Shown here piece after piece: positions 33,969 to 42,679 of a stretch of DNA of 64,000 nucleotides. Position 1 is the stretch's first letter, and every line of letters begins with the position of its first letter. The notes below the pieces were generated by a model that was not told where the DNA came from, made no database searches, and saw only the letters and a program-made list of their open reading frames with translations. The position numbers were made by a program, and so were the translations under genes. The DNA is from Ammonifex degensii KC4 (GTDB lineage: Bacteria > Bacillota > Desulfotomaculia > Desulfotomaculales > Ammonificaceae), in assembly GCF_000024605.1 (NCBI RefSeq), contig NC_013385.1:1049501-1113500 (forward strand). The letters are read 5' to 3'.

Positions 33969-34371
33969 AGGGCTTTCACCAGAAGACAACTGGTGCTTTG
34001 CCTGCGGGCCTGCCAACCCCATAGGGCTTAAGCTCTCCTTTTACGAGGAAGGGGAGAAGGTAAAGGCCAGGTTCCGGGTAAAGCCGGAGCACCAGGGGTG
34101 GCCCGGCCTCGTCCATGGTGGGCTGCTGGCCACTTTATGCGATGAAGCTATGGCGCAGTGGCTCTGGCGGCGGGGGTTCGTCGCTTTCACTGGGGAGCTC
34201 AAGGTGCGCTTCCGTAGGGGAGTGGCAGTGGGAGAAGAAGTATTGGTAGAGGCCTGGCTCAAAGAGAGAAAAGGGCCTCTTTTTCTTTTGGCGGCTCAGG
34301 TTCTCAACGCCGCCGGCCTACCGGCGGTGACGGCGGAAGGAAAGTTCATCCTCAAAGGCCATAATCCATGA
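33961..34371 (+). CDS. PaaI-type hotdog-fold thioesterase
   Basis: A 136-residue acyl-CoA thioesterase of the hotdog fold. Seen: [18 protein letters not shown] at the N-terminus, then [21 protein letters not shown] near 43-63, the H-G-G helix turn carrying the active-site Asp/Glu, and [24 protein letters not shown] 33961 overlaps the metK stop and is preferred to an in-frame start inside metK. The substrate is unknown. Confidence 0.82.
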   Translation: MPKGLSPEDNWCFACGPANPIGLKLSFYEEGEKVKARFRVKPEHQGWPGLVHGGLLATLCDEAMAQWLWRRGFVAFTGELKVRFRRGVAVGEEVLVEAWLKERKGPLFLLAAQVLNAAGLPAVTAEGKFILKGHNP

Positions 34372-34423
34372 AATTCTTTTTACTCCTTTCCCGGCATATA
34401 TTTGCCGGGGGAGGGAGATAGCT

Positions 34424-36304
34424 TTGGGGTTCTGGCAGCGCTTGCAGGAGTACCGGGATAGGGAAGCGAGTCTCCGGTGGGAAGGCACTTTCCGGGATTA
34501 CCTGGAGCTGGTGCGCCGTAAGCCCTGGATCTGCCAGCTGGCCCACAGCCGCATTTACCAGATGATCCTCTCGGCGGGAGTAGAGGAGGTAAACGGACGC
34601 CGGCGCTACCTTTTCTTTACCCGCGAGCTTTTCGGTCTGGAAGAGGTCATTGAGAAGCTGGTGGAGGAGTACCTCCGCCCGGCGGCCGAGGGGCTTGACG
34701 TGCGGAGGCGGATACTCCTCTTGGTTGGCCCGGTGGGGGGAGGAAAGTCCACCCTGGTAAACCTGCTGAAGCAGGGGCTGGAGGAATATTCCCGCACGGA
34801 AGAAGGGGCGGTTTACGCCATAAAGGGCTGCCCCATGCACGAGGAGCCCCTGCACCTCATTCCCCCCTCCCTGCGGCCGGAGTTCGAGCGCGAATACGGC
34901 ATCCGCATAGAAGGGGATCTCTGCCCCCTCTGCCGCCTGCGCTTGGAAACGGAGTTCGGCGGGCGCATAGAAGAGGTACCAGTGGAGCGCATCTTCTTCT
35001 CGGAGGAGAAGCGAATAGGAATAGGGACCTTTGCCCCCTCTGATCCCAAATCCCAGGACATAGCGGAGCTCACGGGCAGCGTCGATTTCTCCACCATAAC
35101 CCGGTATGGAGCGGAGTCTGACCCCCGGGCCTACTGCTTCGACGGGGAACTCAACGTGGCCAACCGAGGAATAATGGAGTTCATGGAAATGCTCAAGTGC
35201 GACGAGCGTTTCCTTTGGAACCTCATTTTTCTTGCCCAGGAAGGAAACTTTAAGGCAGGGCGCTTTGCCCTCATTTACGCCGACGAGATGATAATCGGGC
35301 ATTCCAACGAGACCGAGTACAAAGCTTTTATCGCCAACCGGCGCAACGAAGCCCTCCTTTCCCGCATGATCGTCCTGCGCGTTCCTTATAACCTGCGGGT
35401 CTCCGAGGAAATCAAAATCTACGAAAAGCTCTTGCGGCAGAGCAACCTCAAGGGAGTGCACGTGGCTCCCCACGCTTTGCGAGCTGCTGCCATGTTCTCC
35501 GTGCTCTCCCGGCTAAAAGAGTCGCACCGGCAGGGAGTGGATTTGGTGAAGAAGATGAGGCTCTACGACGGGGAAGAGGTGGAAGGTTTCACTCCAGCGG
35601 ACGTGGAGGAACTCCGGGCCGAGCATCCGGATGAGGGCATGAGCGGCGTGGACCCCCGGTACGTCATCAACCGCCTCTGCGTTGCTCTTACGGCCAGCGA
35701 GGGAAAGTGTCTCACCGCCCTAGAGGTCCTGCGCTCCCTCAAGGAAGGTTTGGACCAGCATCCGTCGATAACTCCCGAAGACAAGGAACGCATCTTATCA
35801 CTTATTTCTCTGGTGCGGCGCGAATACGACGAGCTGGTAAAGAAAGACGTACAGAAGGCTTTGCTGGCCTCCTTCGAGACGGCGGCCCAGGCCATCTTTG
35901 AACGCTATCTGGATAACCTTAAAGCTTACTGCCGGGGAATCAAGCGGCGGGATCCTCTTTCCGGTAAAGAAATCTTGCCGGAGGAGGATTTCATGTGCTC
36001 GCTTGAACTGCAGATAGGAATAGGGGAGACGGCCAAAAGAAGCTTCCGGGAAGAGATTTTCTTCCGTCTTTCCGCCTATGCCCGGCAAGGTAAAAGCTTC
36101 AGTTACCGCGACCACGAGGGCCTGCGCGAGGCGGTGGAGAGAAAGCTTCTGGCCGATCTGCGCGAAATGCTGCGACTCGCCCTCTCTTCTCCTGAACAGG
36201 GACGCTTGGAGGAGGTTAAAGAGCGGCTGATGAGGCTTTACGGTTACTGCCCCTGGTGCGCCAAGGAAGCGATTCACTATGTAGGAAGCATGCTGTGCAG
36301 CTGA
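34424..36304 (+). CDS. prkA: PrkA serine protein kinase / AAA+ ATPase
   Basis: A 626-residue cytosolic PrkA protein. The N-terminal AAA+ domain has the Walker A GPVGGGKSTLVNLL near 102 and GCPMHEEPLHLIP. The C-terminal kinase-like domain spans roughly 420-626. In Bacillus it acts in sporulation; in enterics YeaG works with YeaH under nutrient stress. The next gene encodes the YeaH/YhbH partner. Start TTG 34424 lies behind GGGGGAGGG; this site is partly inside a hairpin (CCCGGCA / TGCCGGG at about 34390-34410). Confidence 0.93.
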   Translation: MGFWQRLQEYRDREASLRWEGTFRDYLELVRRKPWICQLAHSRIYQMILSAGVEEVNGRRRYLFFTRELFGLEEVIEKLVEEYLRPAAEGLDVRRRILLLVGPVGGGKSTLVNLLKQGLEEYSRTEEGAVYAIKGCPMHEEPLHLIPPSLRPEFEREYGIRIEGDLCPLCRLRLETEFGGRIEEVPVERIFFSEEKRIGIGTFAPSDPKSQDIAELTGSVDFSTITRYGAESDPRAYCFDGELNVANRGIMEFMEMLKCDERFLWNLIFLAQEGNFKAGRFALIYADEMIIGHSNETEYKAFIANRRNEALLSRMIVLRVPYNLRVSEEIKIYEKLLRQSNLKGVHVAPHALRAAAMFSVLSRLKESHRQGVDLVKKMRLYDGEEVEGFTPADVEELRAEHPDEGMSGVDPRYVINRLCVALTASEGKCLTALEVLRSLKEGLDQHPSITPEDKERILSLISLVRREYDELVKKDVQKALLASFETAAQAIFERYLDNLKAYCRGIKRRDPLSGKEILPEEDFMCSLELQIGIGETAKRSFREEIFFRLSAYARQGKSFSYRDHEGLREAVERKLLADLREMLRLALSSPEQGRLEEVKERLMRLYGYCPWCAKEAIHYVGSMLCS

Positions 36305-36311
36305 GGAGGAA

Positions 36312-37433
36312 ATGAGATTGAATTTCCAAATTTTTAGAGAAGACTGGGGGCTTTTCCGGAAGGGAGAGGAGGATGCGCGCCGCCACCAGGAGAAGCTGAA
36401 GGAGATCATTCGCCAACGATTGCCCGAACTCATCACCGAAGAAAGCCTTATTCTGGCCGACGACCGCCGGAAGGTGCGTATCCCCTTACGCCTGGTAGAG
36501 GAGTTCCGCTTCCGCTTTGCTTCCCACCAGGAGATGCTGGTAGGCCAGGCTGGCAGCCAGCCGGGGACGGACGAGACCATAGTCTTTCCCGGAATAGGAC
36601 GGGGAGGAGGGGCAGGGACGGAGCCCGGCATCGACTATTATGAGGCGGAGGTATCGGTGGAGGAGATAGCCGAGGTAGTCTTCGAGGAGCTGGCCCTGCC
36701 TCATTACAAACCAAAGAACACGGCTAACCGGGGGATAGCCGAGGAGTGGGCCGATCTGCGCCGCCAGGGTATAAGGGCTTGTCTTGACCGGCGGCGTACC
36801 CTCTTGAATGCCCTCAAGCGCCATGCTAAAGAGGGAAGAAAAGGGGAGTTCAGGCTCTGCCCTTCCGACCTGCGCTTCCGGGTATGGCGTAGCATCGAGT
36901 CGCCAGAGGCCAGAGCGGTGGTCCTGGCCATGCTCGACACTTCTGGCTCCATGGGCCCACTGGAGAAATACTTAGCCCGCAGCTTTTTCTTCTGGATGGT
37001 CCGGTTCCTGGAGGCTAACTACGCCAACGTGGAGGTCGTCTACCTAGCCCACCACACGGAGGCCAGGGAGACCACTGCTTCCGAGTTTTTCCGGAAAGGG
37101 GAGAGCGGGGGGACGCGCTGCTCCTCGGTCTACGAACTGGCGCTCGATATAATCGAGACCCGCTACCCTCCTACGGAATACAACATCTACGCCTTTCACT
37201 TTTCCGACGGCGACAATTTACCGGCTGACAACGAGCGGTGTATGGAACTCATCGGGCGGCTTTTGGAGGTGGCCAACCTGGTAGGTTACGGTGAGATCGA
37301 GGGACCTTACTTTTACACCAGCACTTTAAAGACCGTTTACCAGAGCATTGCGCATCCCCGCCTGGTAGTCGTCACTCTACGCGAAAGAAAGGATGTTTAC
37401 CGGGCACTCAAGGCCTTCTTTGCCCGCTTTTAA
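36312..37433 (+). CDS. yhbH: YhbH/YeaH family protein (DUF444)
   Basis: A 373-residue protein with the DUF444 layout: a basic N-terminal part (FPGIGRGGGAGTEPGIDYYE near 93-112) and a von Willebrand A-like C-terminal half with VVLAMLDTSGSMGPLEKYLAR near 205, the MIDAS DxSxS metal motif. It is the usual partner of PrkA. It starts seven bases after prkA. The third gene often found with them, spoVR, is absent here. Confidence 0.92.
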   Translation: MRLNFQIFREDWGLFRKGEEDARRHQEKLKEIIRQRLPELITEESLILADDRRKVRIPLRLVEEFRFRFASHQEMLVGQAGSQPGTDETIVFPGIGRGGGAGTEPGIDYYEAEVSVEEIAEVVFEELALPHYKPKNTANRGIAEEWADLRRQGIRACLDRRRTLLNALKRHAKEGRKGEFRLCPSDLRFRVWRSIESPEARAVVLAMLDTSGSMGPLEKYLARSFFFWMVRFLEANYANVEVVYLAHHTEARETTASEFFRKGESGGTRCSSVYELALDIIETRYPPTEYNIYAFHFSDGDNLPADNERCMELIGRLLEVANLVGYGEIEGPYFYTSTLKTVYQSIAHPRLVVVTLRERKDVYRALKAFFARF

Positions 37434-38449
37434 GCGGGGCGCAGTATCCGCGGGCTTGCATCTCGAAGGCTTGAGCAGCCGGTCAGTATCATGGCCTGTC
37501 TAAGCTCCTCCGTCATCTGTTCTAAGACGAGTTTCACTCCTTCTGCTCCGCCGCCGAAAGCACCTATTACAATAGGACGCCCCACTAGTACAGCCCGTGC
37601 TCCCAAGGCCAGGAGCTTCAAGGCGTCTACCCCCGAGCGCACCCCGCCGTCGGCCAGCACCACGATACGGTCGCCTACTGCCCGAACGATTTCAGGCAGC
37701 ACCTCGGCTACACCGGGGGTGTGGTCCAGGATGCGACCTCCGTGATTGGACACCACTATGGCGGCTGCTCCGGCTTCCACGGCCAGCTCCGCCTCGTCCA
37801 CGGTCATAATGCCCTTGAGGATAAAGGGCAGGCGGGTGGAGCGGATGAGCTCCTTGAGTTCATCCAGGGTCTTCGGCTCCACCGGATGTCCCTTGAGGGC
37901 CATGGTTATGAGCCCTGCGCCGTCTATGTCCACTCCTACCGCCGGCGCCCCGGCTTTTTCGGCCCGGCGAATCCGCTCGACAATGGCTTCCTGCGCCCGG
38001 GGCTTGATGATGGGGATCCCCCATCCCCCTTCGGCGGAGATAGCTTCAATACCGGAATCATACATCGTGGGGTCGGCGCCGTCACCCGAGAAGCCGAGCG
38101 AACCGGCCATTTTACTCCCCGTGATCACCGCCCCGATAAATTCGCGCTCGCTTAAAGCCCCTCCCATGTTATAGGTGGTACCGGTTATGGGAGCGGACAG
38201 GATAGGAGTTTGGAGCTTGAGGCCGAAAAGCTCCAAAGAAGTGTCGGGATTTTTGGCGCTGTGGATGGTGCGTAGGTTGAGGCGGTAGCGGGCCAGAGCT
38301 TCCACGTTGGCGCGGAAGCTGGCGCCAGTTCCCACTCCTCCCATGCCGGGGACTTCACCGGCACAGGCCCGGCCGTCACAGACCGGACAAACGCGGCAGT
38401 ACCCCTTAAGTTTTTCCCGGGCTGTTTTCCTTACTTCCGCCAGGTTCAA
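37430..38449 (-). CDS. FMN-dependent alpha-hydroxy-acid dehydrogenase family protein
   Basis: A 339-residue TIM-barrel flavoprotein. FMN and substrate motifs: ILSAPITGTTYN near 88, KAGAPAVGVDIDGAG near 168, FILKGIMTVDEAELAVEAGA near 210, VVSNHGGRILDHTPG near 235 (active-site His) and VLADGGVRSGVDALKLLALGA near 265. The N-terminus carries a cysteine group (YCRVCPVCDGRACAG) not seen in classical lactate oxidases, perhaps a metal site. Strictly anaerobic relatives use other electron acceptors. It is convergent with yhbH. Confidence 0.82.
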   Translation of the reverse strand: MNLAEVRKTAREKLKGYCRVCPVCDGRACAGEVPGMGGVGTGASFRANVEALARYRLNLRTIHSAKNPDTSLELFGLKLQTPILSAPITGTTYNMGGALSEREFIGAVITGSKMAGSLGFSGDGADPTMYDSGIEAISAEGGWGIPIIKPRAQEAIVERIRRAEKAGAPAVGVDIDGAGLITMALKGHPVEPKTLDELKELIRSTRLPFILKGIMTVDEAELAVEAGAAAIVVSNHGGRILDHTPGVAEVLPEIVRAVGDRIVVLADGGVRSGVDALKLLALGARAVLVGRPIVIGAFGGGAEGVKLVLEQMTEELRQAMILTGCSSLRDASPRILRPA

Positions 38450-38540
38450 GGTTTCCAGACCCTCCTTTGGGACTTCAAGATTTTGCCCGTAGTGAAACTT
38501 AGAATTTCGCCTACCTTGCCGAGAAATCCTTCTTTGGCAG

Positions 38541-38583
38541 TCAAAAAGCAGGCCCGATGAGCTTGGTACCCACCGGGCCTGCT
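38541..38583 (-). terminator. Intrinsic terminator of hsp20
   Basis: Ten-pair stem AGCAGGCCCG / CGGGCCTGCT around a 17-base loop; on the minus strand it is followed by TTTTTGAC. Confidence 0.8.
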
Positions 38584-38604
38584 GTAAGCCGAAGGAGAAT
38601 CTCT

Positions 38605-39060
38605 TTATTCGGGCCTTATCTCCACCTGGTTGGGGCCGGGTCCCTTGGCCTTGGGGACCACGATTTCCAGCACCCCATCCTTGAAGGTGGCCTTGGCCTT
38701 ATCCCGCTCTACCGGCACGGGCAAGGGGATGGTACGGGAAAAGCTACCGTATGCCCGCTCGCTCCGGTAGTAGTTCTTGCCTTTAACCTCTTCCTCCCGC
38801 TTAACCTCTCCGGTTATGGTGATCTCTTCATCGCTTACCAAGATGCGCACATTTTCCTTGCTCACGCCGGGAAGGTCGGCCCGTACCACGATGTTATCTT
38901 CCTCTTCCAGCACGTCCACCGCCGGAAACCACGGGGCGAGTCGCCGCCTCTCTTCCCGGAAGGGACGAGCCAGGCGGCTCAAAAGACGGTCGATCGACTC
39001 TTCCAACTCCTGAAGCTCACGCCACGGATCCCAGGGTACCAGACGGGCCATGTTCAGCAC
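38605..39060 (-). CDS. Hsp20-family small heat-shock protein
   Basis: A 151-residue ATP-independent holdase chaperone. The alpha-crystallin domain spans about 45-145: WFPAVDVLEEEDNIVVRADL, GVSKENVRILVSDEEITITG, then RTIPLPVPVERDKAKATFKDGVLEI with the usual GVL motif. The N-terminal arm (WDPWRELQELEESIDRLLSR) is typical. A sigma-A promoter lies just upstream; no CIRCE element is seen. Confidence 0.93.
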   Translation of the reverse strand: MLNMARLVPWDPWRELQELEESIDRLLSRLARPFREERRRLAPWFPAVDVLEEEDNIVVRADLPGVSKENVRILVSDEEITITGEVKREEEVKGKNYYRSERAYGSFSRTIPLPVPVERDKAKATFKDGVLEIVVPKAKGPGPNQVEIRPE

Positions 39061-39100
39061 CTCCCTTGAAGATCCGAGTTTTTAAAGAGCTTACAAAAAT

Positions 39101-39130
39101 AGTATACCATGATCTGGAACCTGTATACAA
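39101..39130 (-). promoter_or_regulatory. Promoter of hsp20
   Basis: On the minus strand TTGTAT, 18 bases, TATACT, about 40 bases ahead of the start codon. Confidence 0.65.
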
Positions 39131-39152
39131 GACAGGCTTCCGGGGACAAACA

Positions 39153-39185
39153 AAGGCACCGCGCCATTTTTTGACACGGTGCCTT
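39153..39185 (-). terminator. Hairpin after qmoC
   Basis: Nine-pair stem AAGGCACCG / CGGTGCCTT with a 15-base loop just after qmoC. The T-tract is weak on this strand, so it is a probable rather than certain terminator. Confidence 0.55.
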
Positions 39186-39208
39186 CACGATTCGCGTAGC
39201 TGCCTTCT

Positions 39209-40357
39209 TTAGGCGCTTTGCGCCTCGGCTCCGGTCACCGCCTGGGGCTGCTGCATGGCTCGGGCACGCTCACGCAAGCGGATGAAGTAGAGCGCGAAGG
39301 GACGGTAGGCCAGGTGCGACCACTTGGCGAACGGCACTTCCAGCCCTAGCAAGGGTACGGTGAAGGCCAGGTGGAAGGCGAAGGCGTAGTAGGCGGGTAG
39401 GGCCATATCGGCTTCCATGAAGATTCTGAGCAACAGTCCGGTGAAGATGGTGGGCCAGAGGAGCAACAGGAACATCCAGTCGGTGGAGTGGGAGAACTGG
39501 TGGATGGGTTCTTTTTTCCTGAGCCGCCCGATTATGGCTTCGGTGGTGGCGTAAAGCATGGCGAAGGTAGCATAAGTCCAGAGGAGCTTGGCCGGGTGCC
39601 ACCAGGCAGGCGGTTCGTTGGTGAGCGACCAGCGCGTGATTATGTCGACGTTTACTAGCATGAAGGCGATGAAGTAACCCGACATCAAGAGCCAGTGCTT
39701 GATCCAGCGGCTCTTATCGGTGCACATCCGTAGCCGGAGCTGAGTGAAGAAGTGCAGGAGTAGAGTCTTGAGTTCCTCAAGGTAAACGCTGGCAGGAAGG
39801 GAGATCTTCTCCGGGCCCAAGATGAATTTGTACATGCGGTAGACGTTAGAAAGCAGTAGTACCGCCAGCAGAGTACCGAAGATGTAGCCCACCGGGTGCA
39901 CGATGTGGGCGGGAGCGAAGGTCTCGAGCTGCACGTGCTCGGTGACCACAGGCCCGTGGAAGGTATATACCACCCACAGGGTTATAAAGAAAAGCAGGCC
40001 CACCGCGAAGAGCTTGAAGAGGTTGGAAGTATAGAGCAGGCGGCCTATTCCGGTCCAGTCGTATTTGGTGGTGAGGTAGCGGCGCAGGGCCATCATGACC
40101 TCGCCCGGGTTGGCCTGCCGGGGACAGAGGCGCTGGCAGTCGCCGCAGTAATAACACAGCCACGGCTCGATGGAGTGCTTGATCTTTTCCTCCATTCCCA
40201 GCTGAACGTACCGCATGAAGCGGCGGGGGAACTGGTAGTCTTCGGTAGATAGCGGGCAGACCACGGTGCAGTTGCCGCAGTGGAAGCACTGAGTGGCCGA
40301 TTGGCCGCCGAACTTCTTGAGCTTCCGGTAAAAGTTCGGATTTACCTTTACCGCCAC
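39209..40357 (-). CDS. qmoC: QmoC, membrane subunit of quinone-interacting oxidoreductase
   Basis: A 382-residue fusion of a HdrC-like iron-sulfur domain and a cytochrome-b-like membrane domain. Two [4Fe-4S] motifs, CFHCGNCTVVCP near 22 and CYYCGDCQRLCP near 68, are followed by about six transmembrane segments (LLYTSNLFKLFAVGLLFFI and others) with candidate heme histidines. It links the menaquinone pool to QmoA/B and so to APS reductase. It starts 82 bases after qmoB, with a hairpin between them. Confidence 0.93.
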   Translation of the reverse strand: MAVKVNPNFYRKLKKFGGQSATQCFHCGNCTVVCPLSTEDYQFPRRFMRYVQLGMEEKIKHSIEPWLCYYCGDCQRLCPRQANPGEVMMALRRYLTTKYDWTGIGRLLYTSNLFKLFAVGLLFFITLWVVYTFHGPVVTEHVQLETFAPAHIVHPVGYIFGTLLAVLLLSNVYRMYKFILGPEKISLPASVYLEELKTLLLHFFTQLRLRMCTDKSRWIKHWLLMSGYFIAFMLVNVDIITRWSLTNEPPAWWHPAKLLWTYATFAMLYATTEAIIGRLRKKEPIHQFSHSTDWMFLLLLWPTIFTGLLLRIFMEADMALPAYYAFAFHLAFTVPLLGLEVPFAKWSHLAYRPFALYFIRLRERARAMQQPQAVTGAEAQSA

Positions 40358-40394
40358 ACACTTTCCCTCCCGTTATCGCGATAATTTTGGGGTG

Positions 40395-40428
40395 GGATGC
40401 CCGCCGGGGAAAAGCCCGGCAGGCATCC
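40395..40428 (-). other. Intercistronic hairpin between qmoB and qmoC
   Basis: Strong stem GGATGCC-C-GCCGGG with CCCGGC-A-GGCATCC and a six-base loop, one mismatch. On the minus strand no T-tract follows, so it looks like an RNA processing or stability element rather than a full terminator. Confidence 0.55.
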
Positions 40429-40438
40429 TCCTTCGCCC

Positions 40439-42673
40439 TTAGAATCCCTTGTAGGGGTTGGGTCCGACTTCCTCCAGCCGCTTGGCGAAGTCTTCGATGA
40501 TCTCCGGCAGGCGGTGGTAGTCCATGATCTCCACCTGAACCATGCGTACCCGGTCCGACTCCAGGGCCAGGCGGTCGAGCGTCTCCTTGATCTTGGAGAG
40601 GCGGTAGTTGCAAAGCTCGCTTCCCTTGACGAAGTGACACTGGTAGTCCTCGCCGTGCTTGCAACCCAGAAGCAGCACGCCGTCTATACCCTTGGCCAGG
40701 GCGTCGGCGATCCAGATGAGGTTCATGGAGCCCAGGCACCTGAGCGGTATCACCCGGATCCAGGGGCTCAGGTTAAGCCGCTTGATACCCGCCATATCGA
40801 GGGCCGGGTAGGCGTCGTTCTCGCAGGCGAAGATCACGATCCTGGGCTTCTCTTCGTCCTCCTCCGGTACCTCGATCGCCTTGACCATGTTGCCGATCAT
40901 ATTGACGTTGTAGTTCTTGAAGGAGATGGCACGCTGCGGGCAGGCGCCCATGCAGGTGGCGCAGCGGCGGCAGCGAGTCGGGTTGGGCAGCGGGTTGGCC
41001 TTCTCGTCCTCGTTAAGCGCACCGAAGGGGCACTCTACCGTGCAGCGCTTGCACTGGGTGCACTGGGTCAGGTTGAACTCGGGGTAAGAAGTGTCCAAAG
41101 AACGCGGGTGCACGGCCATGCCCTGCGCGGTGAGCTCTAGGCACTGGATGGCCTTAAGCGCCGCGCCGGTGGCATCGATAATGGTGGTGCGCATGTCCAT
41201 GGGAGCCCGTACCGTACCAGCGGCGTAAATACCCGTGCGCCTGGTCTCGTAGGGGAAGCAGATAAAGTGCGAGTCGGGGAAGCCGTACTTGAGGGTCGGG
41301 AGCTCGGGCCCCTGCCGGTACTCCAGGTTTAAGAGGTCGCACCTGAAGTAAATGTCGGGGCGCACCAGCGGTCCCTCTTCCTTCTTGCCCTTTTCTTCCT
41401 CTTCCTCCGCACCCACTACGATCATTTCACCAAGCGCGGTGGTGGGAACCATGCCGGTGGCCAGCACCACCAGGTCCACATCTTCCACGATCACGTCCTC
41501 GTTCGCCAGGACGTCCTTAGCCCGGATTACTAGCCGGTTGTTGCTCCCTTCTTCTATCTGCGTATTGTCACTGCGGAAAAAGATGACTCCCTCTTCCTGC
41601 ACTCGCTTGTAAAGGTATTCGTGCTGGCCTGGCGCCCGAAGGTCACGGTAGAAGATGTAAACGGCCGTATCTGGGTCTTTCTCCTTGAAGTAGAGGGCTT
41701 GCCGCAAAGAGTCGACACAGCAACTGGCGGAGCAGTAGGGGAGGTGCTCCGGATCTCGGGAGCCAGCGCAGAGGATAAAGGCCACGCTTTTGGCCTCTTT
41801 ACCGTCGGAGGGACGAACGATCTTACCCTGCCGGGCCATCTCTTCCAGCATATCGGTGGTGATGACGTTGGGGAAGCGACCAAAGCCCAGATGCTCCAGC
41901 TTGCTGGCATCGTAAGGAACGGCTCCGGTAGCCAGGACGATGGCTCCCACCCGCTCGGTGACGGTGCCGTTCTTGGTGCTGATGGTGGCGTCGAAAAGCC
42001 CGGGGGCACCGCTTATCTTTTCCACCTTAGCGGAAGTGTAGACCTTGATGTTGGGGTTTGCTTCTACAGCTTTGATCCGCTCCTTGATGTCGGGCTCTTC
42101 CAACCGGTTGTAAGGTGGCTTGAGGGTCACCTGCTTGTAAAGCCTAGCGGCCCAGCCACCCAGCTCTTCGTTCTTCTCCACCAGAACGACCGGATAGTTG
42201 GCCTTGGCCGCCTCCAGGGCTGCCGTGATCCCAGCCAGGCCTCCGCCTATGACCAGAATGGTCTTAGAAATATCTTCTACCTTGTAAGGCTCTGGTACTT
42301 GGGCATCCTTGGCCTTGACGATGCCCATGCGCAGCTGGTCCTCGGCCAGCATCTGAGTGTCCTCGTCTCCCGGCGGATGACACCAGATCCCTTGCTCCCG
42401 CAGGTTAACCCTTTCCACGATGACGTTGGGTCCGAAGTCGAAAACTTCGGTGTTAACCCGCGGGGAACAGCCAGCTATCACTACCCCATCCACACCCTCT
42501 TTTTCTATGTCCTCCTGGATGAGCTGGCGACCTTCGGCGGAGCAGAGGGCGGAATGGGTTTTGACGATTTCTATCTTGTACTCTTTGGTAGCCACTTTGG
42601 CCAGGGCTTCCAGGTTTAAGCCTTCGCCCAGGCCGCAGCCGGAACACAGGTAAACGGCTACTTTCTTCGCCAC
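40439..42673 (-). CDS. qmoB: QmoB, HdrA-like flavoprotein with MvhD-type domain
   Basis: A 744-residue subunit. The N-terminal region has cysteines (LCSGCGLGEG; SALCSAEGR). An FAD/NAD-binding fold follows (ILVIGGGLAGITAALEAAKA near 138), then two [4Fe-4S] ferredoxin motifs (CTQCKRCTVECPFGAL; CRRCATCMGACPQRAI), and a C-terminal MvhD-like domain (VLLLGCKHGEDYQCHFVKGS). The domain order matches QmoB. It starts six bases after qmoA ends. Confidence 0.95.
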   Translation of the reverse strand: MAKKVAVYLCSGCGLGEGLNLEALAKVATKEYKIEIVKTHSALCSAEGRQLIQEDIEKEGVDGVVIAGCSPRVNTEVFDFGPNVIVERVNLREQGIWCHPPGDEDTQMLAEDQLRMGIVKAKDAQVPEPYKVEDISKTILVIGGGLAGITAALEAAKANYPVVLVEKNEELGGWAARLYKQVTLKPPYNRLEEPDIKERIKAVEANPNIKVYTSAKVEKISGAPGLFDATISTKNGTVTERVGAIVLATGAVPYDASKLEHLGFGRFPNVITTDMLEEMARQGKIVRPSDGKEAKSVAFILCAGSRDPEHLPYCSASCCVDSLRQALYFKEKDPDTAVYIFYRDLRAPGQHEYLYKRVQEEGVIFFRSDNTQIEEGSNNRLVIRAKDVLANEDVIVEDVDLVVLATGMVPTTALGEMIVVGAEEEEEKGKKEEGPLVRPDIYFRCDLLNLEYRQGPELPTLKYGFPDSHFICFPYETRRTGIYAAGTVRAPMDMRTTIIDATGAALKAIQCLELTAQGMAVHPRSLDTSYPEFNLTQCTQCKRCTVECPFGALNEDEKANPLPNPTRCRRCATCMGACPQRAISFKNYNVNMIGNMVKAIEVPEEDEEKPRIVIFACENDAYPALDMAGIKRLNLSPWIRVIPLRCLGSMNLIWIADALAKGIDGVLLLGCKHGEDYQCHFVKGSELCNYRLSKIKETLDRLALESDRVRMVQVEIMDYHRLPEIIEDFAKRLEEVGPNPYKGF

Positions 42674-42679
42674 GGTACC

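Noticed and set aside
39061-39152. CIRCE or HrcA site before hsp20
   Set aside because: No inverted repeat of the TTAGCACTC type is present; only a sigma-A promoter was found.
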